NCBI GenBank assembly: GCA_946415695.1 | Contig: CAMKTM010000115.1 | Span: 1-7,452 of the forward strand | Direction of reading: 5' to 3' | DNA length: 7,452 nt | From: an uncultured Prevotellaceae bacterium | GTDB taxonomy: Bacteria; Bacteroidota; Bacteroidia; Bacteroidales; Bacteroidaceae | In this document: piece by piece, positions 1 through 6,119 of the stretch | Numbering within the stretch: the first letter of the stretch is position 1 | Layout: every line of letters starts with the position of its first letter | Position numbers and translations under genes: made by a program | The notes under the pieces: generated by a model | Database searches by the model: none | Told to the model about the DNA's origin: nothing | Seen by the model: the letters and a program-made list of their open reading frames with translations, nothing else

Positions 1-2
1 TC

Positions 3-1205
3 ATCGAGGACTATGCCTATCTCTCGCTGACGCCCATCGGCATCGATGCAAACCTCACCAATGCCCTGTCCAAACAGAACATCCGCGTTGACGTGCCATG
101 CCGCTTCACCGTGGGCATCAGCACGGAACCCGAAAGCATGCTGGCTGCCGCAGAACGCTTGCTCGGCCAGACACCTCAGCAGATCCAGGAACTGGCACGC
201 GACATCCTGTTCGGACAACTGCGTCTCGTCATTGCCACCATGAGCATCGAGGAGCTGAACTCCGACCGCGACAAATTCCTCGAAGCCATCACCGCCAACG
301 TGGAGGTCGAACTGAAAAAGATCGGACTGCGCTTGATTAACGTCAACGTCACCGACATTAAGGACGAGAGCGGCTACATCGAAGCCCTCGGACAAGAGGC
401 CGCAGCCAAGGCCATCAACGAGGCAAAGGTGCGAGTGGCCGAGCAGGAGCGGAACGGCGAGATAGGTAAGGCAGAAGCAGTCCGCGAGACCCGTATCCGT
501 ACCGCCGAGGCAAATGCCGAGGCAGTGAAGGGTGAGAACGAAGCCAAGATAGCCATCGCCAACTCCGATGCTGTCCGCCGTGAACGTGAAGCCGAGGCGC
601 AGCGCAAGGCCGTGGCTGCCGAGAAGGTTGCCAATGCACAGGCCCTCGAAGAGGCTTACGCAGCAGAGCAAAAAGCCGAGAACGCCCGTGCCGACCGCGA
701 ACGCGCCAGTCAGCAGGCAAATGTCATCGTGGCTCAGGAAATCGAGAAGAAGCGACTCGTCATCGCTGCCGAGGCTGAAGCAGAGCAGAAGCGCGTCAAT
801 GCCAAGGGTGAAGCTGACGCCATCTTCGCCAAGATGGAGGCCGAAGCCAAAGGCCTCTTCCAAATCCTGACAAAGCAGGCAGAGGGCTACGACAAGATGA
901 TACAGGCTGCCGGCGGCGACGCCACAAAGGCTTACACGCTGCTCCTCCTGGAAAAACTTCCAGACCTCGTCAAGACACAAGTCGAAGCCATCAAGGGCAT
1001 CAACATCGACAAGGTGACTGTCTGGGATAACGGCGGCACCGCCGACGGAAAGACCAGCACTGCCAACTTCCTCGCCGGATTGATGAAGAGTGTGCCCCCT
1101 TTGGCCGAACTCTTTGACCAGGCCGGCATGGCACTCCCCGAATACCTTGCAAAGAAGAAGGAAGAAACTCAAGACGAGTCCGGTAAGGGCGAAGAAAATG
1201 AATAA
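3..1205 (+). CDS. Flotillin-family (SPFH/band 7) membrane scaffold protein, 5' end missing
   Basis: The reading frame is open from the window edge, so the gene starts upstream; 400 codons are visible. Residues 1 to about 120 are the end of the SPFH domain (LSLTPIGIDANLTN, then VNVTDIKDESGYIEALGQ). Residues about 125-290 are a long Ala/Glu-rich coiled coil with the repeated EA/AE pattern typical of flotillins. The C-terminal part (GLFQILTKQAEGYDKMIQAA, then PPLAELFDQAGMALPEYL) is the conserved flotillin tail, followed by a charged end (KKKEETQDESGKGEENE). Known for the family: flotillins oligomerise on the inner membrane face and organise membrane microdomains; bacterial copies often neighbour an NfeD-like gene, which would lie outside this window. 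The N-terminal membrane hairpin is not visible. The GTG at 93 is only an internal valine. A strong terminator follows at 1249-1284. Family assignment is confident; the physiological role is not known from sequence. Confidence 0.93.
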   Translation: MEDYAYLSLTPIGIDANLTNALSKQNIRVDVPCRFTVGISTEPESMLAAAERLLGQTPQQIQELARDILFGQLRLVIATMSIEELNSDRDKFLEAITANVEVELKKIGLRLINVNVTDIKDESGYIEALGQEAAAKAINEAKVRVAEQERNGEIGKAEAVRETRIRTAEANAEAVKGENEAKIAIANSDAVRREREAEAQRKAVAAEKVANAQALEEAYAAEQKAENARADRERASQQANVIVAQEIEKKRLVIAAEAEAEQKRVNAKGEADAIFAKMEAEAKGLFQILTKQAEGYDKMIQAAGGDATKAYTLLLLEKLPDLVKTQVEAIKGINIDKVTVWDNGGTADGKTSTANFLAGLMKSVPPLAELFDQAGMALPEYLAKKKEETQDESGKGEENE

Positions 1206-1248
1206 AAAGCCCTTATGACTCATCTTTTTTTAGTATTTTTATGATGTT

Positions 1249-1284
1249 GAGGCACATGGCTGTTTGCTATGTGCCTCTTTTTTT
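1249..1284 (+). terminator. Intrinsic terminator after the flotillin gene
   Basis: GAGGCACAT (1249-1257) pairs perfectly with ATGTGCCTC (1269-1277). The stem extends inward by GGC/GCT, including one G-U pair, to 12 base pairs with the 5-base loop TGTTT. Seven T residues (1278-1284) follow directly. It lies 44 bases after the flotillin stop. The loop and T-tract also hold part of the feoAB promoter. Confidence 0.85.
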
Positions 1285-1293
1285 GTAACTTTG
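1263..1293 (+). promoter_or_regulatory. Bacteroidetes-type promoter for feoAB
   Basis: A perfect -7 box, TAACTTTG (matching TAnnTTTG), lies at 1286-1293. A -33 element, TTTG, lies at 1263-1266 with a 19-base spacer, which is within the known Bacteroidetes spacing. The expected transcript start is near 1300, giving a leader of about 20 bases before the ATG at 1323. TTTGC (1290-1294) and GCAAA (1298-1302) form a small inverted repeat across the expected start site, a possible operator. I saw no convincing Fur-box palindrome here, so iron control is not shown by the sequence. Confidence 0.72.
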
Positions 1294-1322
1294 CAGAGCA
1301 AAAGTTTCTAATACCAAGAAAG

Positions 1323-3731
1323 ATGACACTGAGAGAACTCCATAAGGGACAAACGGCCACCATTCTCATGGTGGGTGGCGAAGGCGCGTTGCGGCAGCAT
1401 TTCCTCGACATGGGCATGATACCCGGCACACAGGTGACGCTGCAGAAATACGCTCCGCTCGGCGACCCGATGGAGCTCCGCATACACGGCTACGAACTGA
1501 CCTTGAGGCTGGCCGATGCGGAGAAGATAGAGGTGGAAACCACCTCGAGACCCCCTCTTACTCCCCCTCTATGGGGAGAACATCAGCCGAAGAAAAGCCT
1601 CCCCATTGAGGGGGAGGTTTGGAGAGGGTCTGGGCCTGGGAGTGACGGGATGCACCCGGGCTTTGGTGAGGAAGGCCGTTACCACGACGAGGACGCATTT
1701 CATCCCATTTCATCGGCAAAAAAGGGGCCGCTTACCTTTGCCCTCGTTGGCAATCAGAACTGCGGCAAGACGACACTCTTCAATCAGCTGACGGGCAGCA
1801 AGCAGCACGTCGGCAACTTCCCAGGCGTGACCATCGACCGCAAGGACGGCATCATCAAGGGGTATCCCGACGCCACTGTCACCGACCTCCCCGGCATCTA
1901 CAGCCTCAGTCCCTACACGAGCGAGGAAATCATCAGCCGCCGATTCATCTTGGAAAGCAAGCCGAGTGGCATCATCAACATCGTGGATGCCACCAACATC
2001 GAGCGCAATCTCTATCTGACCATGCAGCTGATGGAACTCGGCATCCCAATGGTGTTGGCACTCAACATGATGGATGAGGTGAAGAGCAACGGTGGCACTA
2101 TCCGCATCAATCAAATGGAGCGGCTGCTCGGCATTCCCGTCGTCCCCATCAGCGCCATGAAGAACGAGGGCGTGGATGAGGTCGTGAGCCATGCCATCCA
2201 CGTGGCTCGATACAATGAAGGCCCGGCGCGGCAGGATTTCTGCAGCCCCACGGAGCATGGCGGCGCTGTGCATCGCTGCCTGCACGCCATTATGCACTTC
2301 ATCGAGGATCACGCCCAGGCTGCCGACCTCCCGGTCCGTTTTGCTGCAAGCAAGCTGATTGAGGGCGACAAGCTTGTGGCCGATGCGCTCAACCTGACGC
2401 AGAATGAGCAGGAAACCGTTGAGCATATCATCTGCCAAATGGAGGAGGAACGCGGCTTGGATCGTTGTGCTGCGCTCGCCGACATGCGTTTCCACTTCAT
2501 CCTGCAAGTGAGCCAGCAGACCGTGGTGCATCCCGAAGAGAGCAACGAGCAACGGCGAAGCATCCGCATCGACAAAGTCCTGACCGGCCGCTACACGGCC
2601 ATTCCGTCTTTCCTGCTCATCATGGCGGCTGTCTTCTACCTCACTTTCAATACGATAGGCGCATGGCTTCAAGACCTCTTTCAGGAGGGCATCGACCGCT
2701 TCACGGCGTTTTCCGACAATCTGCTTACGCAGTGGGACATTGCGCCGCCCATTCATTCGCTCATCATCGACGGCATCTATTCCGGTGTCGGCACGGTGCT
2801 CGTCTTCCTGCCCCTCATCGTGTGCCTTTTCTTCTTCCTCAGTATGCTCGAGGACACGGGCTATATGGCACGCATCGCCTTTGTGATGGACAAGTTGTTG
2901 CGCGGCTTGGGCCTTTCAGGCCGCAGCATTGTACCGCTGCTCATCGGGTTTGGGTGTTCGGTGCCGGGCATCATGGCGAGCCGCACGCTGCCCAGCGAGC
3001 GCGACCGCAGACTGACCATTCTGCTGACGCCCTTCATGTCCTGCACTGCCAAGATACCCATCTATGCCTTCTTTGCTGCGGCTTTCTTCCCGAGGCACGC
3101 GGCTTGGGTGATGATGTCGCTCTATGTGATTGGCATCCTGACAGGCATCATCGTGGCGCTCTTCCTGAAGCGGACGCTCTTCCGGGGCGAGGCGGTACCT
3201 TTCGTCATGGAGCTTCCCAACTACCGGATGCCGGTGGCAATGAACGTATGGCATTTGCTTTGGGACAAGGCGAAGGACTTCCTTGGACGTGCTTTTACGG
3301 TCATCTTCCTCGCAAGCATCGTCATCTGGCTTTTGCAGACGTTCGATTTCCACTTGCAAATGGTGCCGGCTGCTGAGGCATCGCGCAGCATGTTGGCACA
3401 GATCTCGAGCCTCGTCGCTCCCATCTTCGAACCGCTCGGCTGCGGAGACTGGCGCGTCGTGACATCTTTGGTGAGCGGCTTGCTGGCTAAGGAAGTGGTG
3501 GTGAGCACGCTCAGCACGCTCTTTGCTGGCGTTGCCATCACCGAAATCTTTACGCCCGGCGTGGCTTACACCCTTCTCGTCTTTTGTCTGCTCTATACGC
3601 CCTGCATGGCAACAATGGCCACCATTCGCCGCGAGCTTGGCACCCGCTGGATGCTCTTCATCATGGTGGGGCAGTGCCTGATTGCCTGGGCGGCAGCTTT
3701 CCTCGTACATCAAATTATTTCTATACTATGA
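1323..3731 (+). CDS. feoB: FeoAB fusion: ferrous iron transporter with N-terminal FeoA domain
   Basis: GTP-dependent Fe(II) import across the inner membrane. Residues 1-74 are a FeoA SH3-like domain (LRELHKGQTATI, LDMGMIPGTQV). Residues about 75-135 are a linker that includes a palindromic repeat read in frame. The FeoB G domain follows: G1 GNQNCGKTT 143-151, G2 T170 in NFPGVT, G3 DLPG 188-191, G4 NMMD 248-251, G5 SAMK 277-280. The membrane part spans about 425-802 with the Gate/core motifs GCSVPGI (544-550) and LLAKEVVVSTL (720-730), and the conserved end YTPCMATMATIRRE (758-771). All nucleotide-binding motifs are intact, so it should be functional. The ATG at 1323 is chosen because the upstream in-frame ATG at 1269 lies inside the terminator stem and before the expected transcript start; AAGAAAG precedes 1323. 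The stop overlaps the next gene by ATGA, implying translational coupling. Confidence 0.96.
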   Translation: MTLRELHKGQTATILMVGGEGALRQHFLDMGMIPGTQVTLQKYAPLGDPMELRIHGYELTLRLADAEKIEVETTSRPPLTPPLWGEHQPKKSLPIEGEVWRGSGPGSDGMHPGFGEEGRYHDEDAFHPISSAKKGPLTFALVGNQNCGKTTLFNQLTGSKQHVGNFPGVTIDRKDGIIKGYPDATVTDLPGIYSLSPYTSEEIISRRFILESKPSGIINIVDATNIERNLYLTMQLMELGIPMVLALNMMDEVKSNGGTIRINQMERLLGIPVVPISAMKNEGVDEVVSHAIHVARYNEGPARQDFCSPTEHGGAVHRCLHAIMHFIEDHAQAADLPVRFAASKLIEGDKLVADALNLTQNEQETVEHIICQMEEERGLDRCAALADMRFHFILQVSQQTVVHPEESNEQRRSIRIDKVLTGRYTAIPSFLLIMAAVFYLTFNTIGAWLQDLFQEGIDRFTAFSDNLLTQWDIAPPIHSLIIDGIYSGVGTVLVFLPLIVCLFFFLSMLEDTGYMARIAFVMDKLLRGLGLSGRSIVPLLIGFGCSVPGIMASRTLPSERDRRLTILLTPFMSCTAKIPIYAFFAAAFFPRHAAWVMMSLYVIGILTGIIVALFLKRTLFRGEAVPFVMELPNYRMPVAMNVWHLLWDKAKDFLGRAFTVIFLASIVIWLLQTFDFHLQMVPAAEASRSMLAQISSLVAPIFEPLGCGDWRVVTSLVSGLLAKEVVVSTLSTLFAGVAITEIFTPGVAYTLLVFCLLYTPCMATMATIRRELGTRWMLFIMVGQCLIAWAAAFLVHQIISIL
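1548..1631 (+). repeat. Double palindromic repeat inside the feoAB linker, in frame
   Basis: Two copies of a C-rich/G-rich palindromic unit lie head to head. The left unit (1548-1578) contains CTCCCCCTCTATGGGGAG at 1561-1578. The right unit, read on the minus strand (1631 to 1598), contains CTCCCCCTCAATGGGGAG, 17 of 18 bases identical. Each core folds as a hairpin, and the outer arms (AGACCCCCTCT and, on the minus strand, AGACCCTCTCC) are also related, so the whole 84 bases form a composite palindrome. The left unit matches the intergenic copy at 6044-6074 at 29 of 31 positions. Here it encodes residues 76-103 of FeoAB (RPPLTPPLWG and onward) without breaking the frame. Confidence 0.85.
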
Positions 3732-5104
3732 ATATACAGAGCATTATCCTTTTGGCTGCAGTCATCGTCGTAGCAGCCGTCGTCCTTTACCGTTATCTCC
3801 GCAGCGACAACAAATGCAGTTGCTGCGAAGGGTGCAAGAAAGATTGTTGTGCATCGCTTCTGTTGTTCCTCCTGCTCATGCCTTTTGGCGCAATGGCTCA
3901 GGACGCGCCACTGAAAGGCCTGCAGTTCCTGGCTCTCAGCAACGACAGCACACGCGATGTCTATCGCATCCCGGCCATTGCCAAGAACTGCAAAGGCGAA
4001 CTCGTGGCTATCTACGACTACCGTGTCTGTGGCACCGACATCGGTTTCGGAGAGGTTGACCAAGTGATGCGTATCTCGAAGAACAACGGCAAGAAGTGGT
4101 CGGAAGAGACCAAAATTGCCGATGGAAAGGGCGGAAATGATAATGTGTTCGGCGTAGGCTTTGGCGATCCGGCGCTCTGTCTGGACCGCGAAAGCAAGCG
4201 CGGCGTGCTCATCACCGTCAGCGGAAAGTGCATCTATTCCTATGGCTCAGCCACACATCGACCCTTCATCGCAAGGCAGATTACCACGGACGGCGGCCAC
4301 ACCTGGAGTGCTCCGGAAGACATCACGACGCAGTTCTGGGGAAAGGCCGGTTCGATGTTCCAGCAAAAGGAAACTGACGATGGAATGGACGTTTTTGCCT
4401 GGGCTGGCTTCTTTGGCAGCGGAAAAATACTGCAGAGCCGCTTGACGAAGGTTGGCAACTACTACCGTCTCTATGCCGCCCTGCTGGTTCGCGGCACGGG
4501 GCTGAAGGGCGCCTACGTGGTTTATAGCGACGACATGGGCATGACCTGGCAGCTTCTGGGCGGCGATGCTTCGTTCCAGGCTGCTCCCGACAGCGACGAG
4601 CCGAAGGTGGAGGAACTGCCCAGCGGACAAATCGTCCTGAGCGGCAGGAAGTGGTACGGCCGCACGTTCAACATCTGGACATTTGCCGAGGGAAGCACCA
4701 CCGAAGGCTCTTGGGACAAACCCGTCAACTCACACGACGTGCCGACCGGCATCAAGGTGGGCGCCAACAGCTGCAACGGCGAGATACTCATCGTGCGTGG
4801 CCGCCACGTTTCCGACGGCAAGCCTTGCCACGTCGTGCTCCAAAGTCTGCCAAAGGCCGATACGCGTGCCGACGTAAGCATTTATTATAAGGTACTCGAG
4901 GAAGGCAGGAAGTACACCACTGCCGCGTTTGCCGAGGGCTGGAAACTCGGCCTGCAAGTCACCAGCAAACGCTCCGCCTACTCGACAATGTGTCAGCAGA
5001 AGGACGGACGCATCGCCTTCTTCTACGAAGAGGAACCCTACATCTTTAATATGGTCTATGTCCCCCTCACCCTGAGCCAAGCCACAAACGGCGAGGTGAA
5101 GTAG
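3728..5104 (+). CDS. FeoB-associated Cys-rich membrane segment fused to a GH33-type exo-sialidase
   Basis: One 458-residue frame. Residues 1-41 resemble the small FeoB-associated Cys-rich membrane protein: a membrane helix (about 5-24), a basic stretch YRYLRSDNK, then CSCCEGCKKDCC (C30-C41). Residues 42-57 (SLLLFLLLMPFGAMA|Q) look like the hydrophobic core and cleavage site of a signal peptide. Residues about 63-458 are a sialidase: RIP motif R80-P82, candidate acid/base D104, Asp boxes TTDGGHTW (186-193) and SDDMGMTW (267-274) plus a degenerate SKNNGKKW (117-124), E291 and R307 in DEPKVEELPSGQIVLSGR, third Arg R380, and nucleophile Y418 in AYSTM. The catalytic set appears complete; the family releases terminal sialic acids from glycoconjugates. 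The start is the ATG overlapping the feoAB stop. No internal start would leave a usable signal peptide: the first in-frame ATG, M51, lies within the hydrophobic core. Catalytic assignments are by motif, not alignment. Confidence 0.85.
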   Translation: MNIQSIILLAAVIVVAAVVLYRYLRSDNKCSCCEGCKKDCCASLLLFLLLMPFGAMAQDAPLKGLQFLALSNDSTRDVYRIPAIAKNCKGELVAIYDYRVCGTDIGFGEVDQVMRISKNNGKKWSEETKIADGKGGNDNVFGVGFGDPALCLDRESKRGVLITVSGKCIYSYGSATHRPFIARQITTDGGHTWSAPEDITTQFWGKAGSMFQQKETDDGMDVFAWAGFFGSGKILQSRLTKVGNYYRLYAALLVRGTGLKGAYVVYSDDMGMTWQLLGGDASFQAAPDSDEPKVEELPSGQIVLSGRKWYGRTFNIWTFAEGSTTEGSWDKPVNSHDVPTGIKVGANSCNGEILIVRGRHVSDGKPCHVVLQSLPKADTRADVSIYYKVLEEGRKYTTAAFAEGWKLGLQVTSKRSAYSTMCQQKDGRIAFFYEEEPYIFNMVYVPLTLSQATNGEVK

Positions 5105-5319
5105 GGCAAGGGAAGGCAAAGCGAACCCTTTTGCCAGACACGGCACAGCATGTTGTTTGCTTGTACATGTAAAAGCAAACAACACGGCGTGTGGTGTCTG
5201 TTGACAGAACACTTTCCTACCACTCTTTTTCCCAGACGCTTCGGCTTTCCTTAACCAGCGCTCCGCCTGGCAGCTGCTGGAAGTCTGTGTGGAACCCCTG
5301 ATCCGTGTCCAATACAAAC
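5105..5319. other. Spacer between convergent genes, rich in stem-loops, no gene seen
   Basis: This holds the 3' ends of the sialidase transcript and of the lrp-type transcript. GGCAAGGG (5105-5112) can pair with CCCTTTTGCC (5126-5135) right after the sialidase stop. A 66-base hairpin follows at 5135-5200. A GC-rich hairpin sits at 5255-5280 (CCAGCGCT with AGCTGCTGG, one-base bulge). None has a T-tract on either strand, so none is a textbook intrinsic terminator, although they are the likely transcript ends. No coding signal or promoter box was recognised. Confidence 0.55.
5135..5200. repeat. Long inverted repeat (66-base stem-loop) between convergent genes
   Basis: The inner arms TGTTGTTTGCTT (5151-5162) and AAGCAAACAACA (5173-5184) are perfectly complementary over 12 bases with a 10-base loop. 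The outer arms CAGACAC (5135-5141) and GTGTCTG (5194-5200) are also perfect. They are separated from the inner stem by two 9-base segments that pair only partly. The equal arm spacing supports one long hairpin. No T-tract follows on either strand. Confidence 0.7.
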
Positions 5320-5784
5320 TTAACTCAGCGGCAACTGGTGGGAGTTCTTTACTTCGCCGAGGACGAAGAATGAGTTGAGCGAGCCGATGCAGTCGAGGTC
5401 GCCAAGGATGCGAAGCACGAACTCTTGGTAGGCTTTCATGTCGGAGACGTAGATCTTGAGCATGAAGTCGTAGTCGCCGCTGATGTTGTAGCACTCCACA
5501 ATCTCGGGGATCTGCTGCACGGCTTCCATGATGCGGTGCGCATTCTCGTGGGAATGCTGCTTCATGCGCAGGTTGCAGAAGGCAATGAAGCCGCGGTTTA
5601 TCTTTTCCGCATCCAGCACCGCCATGTACTTCTTGATGTAACCCTCCCGCTCCAGTCGCTTCACGCGCTCGAAGGTCGGGGTGGGCGAGAGGTGAATCTT
5701 TGCGGCAAGTTCCTTGTTTGTCAGCCTGGAATCGTCCTGCAGAAGGCTTAAAATGCGCAGGTCTGTCTCGTCAAGCTGAGCCAT
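5320..5784 (-). CDS. Lrp/AsnC-family transcriptional regulator
   Basis: 154 residues, the normal length for the family. The start MAQLDETDLRILSLLQDDSR is the typical Lrp opening. Residues about 4-64 form the winged helix-turn-helix (LTNKELAAKIHLSPTPTFERVKRLEREGYI). Residues about 70-150 form the RAM/AsnC ligand-binding domain that oligomerises and senses small effectors, usually amino acids; the segment ECYNISGDYDFMLKIYV is characteristic. It is intact. It is divergent from the MetY gene, with 335 bases between the two start codons, and convergent with the sialidase gene. The position suggests that it controls itself and possibly the sulfur-amino-acid gene; that is inference from layout. The effector cannot be told from sequence. 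The stop is TAA at 5322-5320. Confidence 0.94.
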   Translation of the reverse strand: MAQLDETDLRILSLLQDDSRLTNKELAAKIHLSPTPTFERVKRLEREGYIKKYMAVLDAEKINRGFIAFCNLRMKQHSHENAHRIMEAVQQIPEIVECYNISGDYDFMLKIYVSDMKAYQEFVLRILGDLDCIGSLNSFFVLGEVKNSHQLPLS

Positions 5785-5794
5785 AAAAAGGTGA

Positions 5795-5825
5795 AAAATT
5801 AAAGAGTTAAAAGGTTAAAAAGTTA
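5795..5825. repeat. Short degenerate tandem repeat in the lrp-type leader
   Basis: GTTAAAAG (5806-5813), GTTAAAAAG (5814-5822) and a partial GTTA (5822-5825), preceded by related AAAATTAAAGAG, form an A/T-rich degenerate repeat of about 8-9 bases. It ends about ten bases from the lrp-type start codon. On the transcript it is a T-rich leader and no Shine-Dalgarno sequence is visible, as is common in Bacteroidetes. Confidence 0.5.
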
Positions 5826-5907
5826 GGGATCTCGGGTCGAAGAATTATTTTCCTGTCAGAGGGGCGTTTTATGTCTCGTGTCAAGTGATATCATCTGTTA
5901 CGCGGTG

Positions 5908-5915
5908 CAAAGATA
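5908..5915 (-). promoter_or_regulatory. -7 box of the lrp-type gene promoter
   Basis: On the minus strand this reads TATCTTTG followed by CA, a perfect TAnnTTTG box. No TTTG lies at the expected -33 distance, so the upstream element is weak or activator-dependent. The expected start is near 5900, giving a leader of about 115 bases. A perfect 8-base palindrome, TGATATCA (5886-5893), lies just inside that leader. Confidence 0.55.
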
Positions 5916-5938
5916 GTAATTATTTCTGAAATATCGTT

Positions 5939-5951
5939 TCTTCTTGGAAGA
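5939..5951. promoter_or_regulatory. Candidate operator between the divergent promoters
   Basis: TCTTC (5939-5943) and GAAGA (5947-5951) form a perfect inverted repeat separated by TTG. It covers the -33 position of the metY promoter and lies 23 bases upstream of the lrp-type -7 box. A second small inverted repeat, GAAA-N5-TTTC (5928-5940), overlaps it. This is a plausible site for the neighbouring Lrp-type protein, but the match is short and could be chance. Confidence 0.3.
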
Positions 5952-5974
5952 TTTTTGATGTTGCCGTAACTTTG
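5943..5974 (+). promoter_or_regulatory. Bacteroidetes-type promoter for metY
   Basis: A perfect -7 box, TAACTTTG, lies at 5967-5974. A near-consensus -33 element, CTTG, lies at 5943-5946 with a 20-base spacer. The expected start is near 5981, giving a leader of about 140 bases before the ATG at 6120. That leader holds an AT-rich stretch (6011-6040), a palindromic repeat and short tandem repeats, so post-initiation control is possible. Confidence 0.65.
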
Positions 5975-6043
5975 CACCGTCGAAAGGACAAAGAGAACGG
6001 CTTCGCCATACATTATTATATAATATAATAGTAAATAAATGAA

Positions 6044-6075
6044 AGACCCCCTCTTGCTCCCCCTCTAGGGGGAGG
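6044..6075 (+). repeat. Palindromic repeat unit in the metY leader
   Basis: A single unit: AGACCCCCTCTT, then a hairpin CTCCCCCTCTAGGGGGAG. It matches the left half of the feoAB linker repeat at 29 of 31 bases, in the same orientation. Its right arm supplies GGAGG at 6071-6075, a Shine-Dalgarno-like sequence seven bases before an ATG at 6083. Confidence 0.82.
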
Positions 6076-6082
6076 AAATAAA

Positions 6083-6115
6083 ATGGTAAATGGTAAATGT
6101 TTAAATGGTAAATGA
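6083..6115 (+). repeat. ATGGTAA tandem repeats with a possible 10-residue leader ORF
   Basis: ATGGTAA occurs at 6083-6089, 6090-6096 and 6105-6111, with a variant, ATGTTTAA, between. Each copy offers an ATG. The first ATG opens a short frame, MVNGKCLNGK, ending TGA at 6113-6115, preceded by GGAGG with a 7-base gap. The third copy (ATG 6105) is in frame with metY and would add five residues (MVNDI). Whether any of this is translated is unknown; it may simply be slippage-generated sequence. Confidence 0.4.
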
Positions 6116-6119
6116 CATT

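Noticed and set aside
93..1205. GTG at 93 as the flotillin start
   Set aside because: The frame stays open to the window edge with good SPFH sequence upstream, so the true start lies outside.
1269..1322. N-terminal extension of FeoAB starting at ATG 1269
   Set aside because: This ATG lies in the terminator stem and upstream of the predicted transcript start. The FeoA domain begins at 1323.
1285..1322. Fur or other iron-regulator box at the feoAB promoter
   Set aside because: Only a 5-base inverted repeat (TTTGC/GCAAA) is present. There is no GATAAT-type palindrome, so an iron box is not claimed.
1561..1617. Intrinsic terminator inside feoAB
   Set aside because: The hairpins are strong but lack a T-tract and lie within an intact coding frame. 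They belong to the repeat family.
1710..2756. 348-codon minus-strand ORF opposite feoAB
   Set aside because: It is fully antisense to the intact FeoB G domain, reads as a His/Asp/Val-rich shadow of codon bias, and matches no family I recognise.
2465..3376. 303-codon plus-strand ORF in another frame of feoAB
   Set aside because: Composition is His/Arg-rich low-quality sequence, and the main frame carries all FeoB motifs.
2916..3713. 265-codon minus-strand ORF opposite the FeoB membrane region
   Set aside because: Antisense shadow with abnormal His/Arg-rich composition and no recognisable domain.
3878..5104. Separate sialidase gene starting at the internal ATG 3878
   Set aside because: It would begin with MPFGAMAQ, cutting off the hydrophobic core needed for export, and no start site is visible nearby.
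4730..5494. 254-codon minus-strand ORF spanning the sialidase end, the spacer and the lrp-type gene
   Set aside because: It overlaps two well-supported genes in other frames. Where it overlaps the lrp-type gene it is simply a different frame of it.
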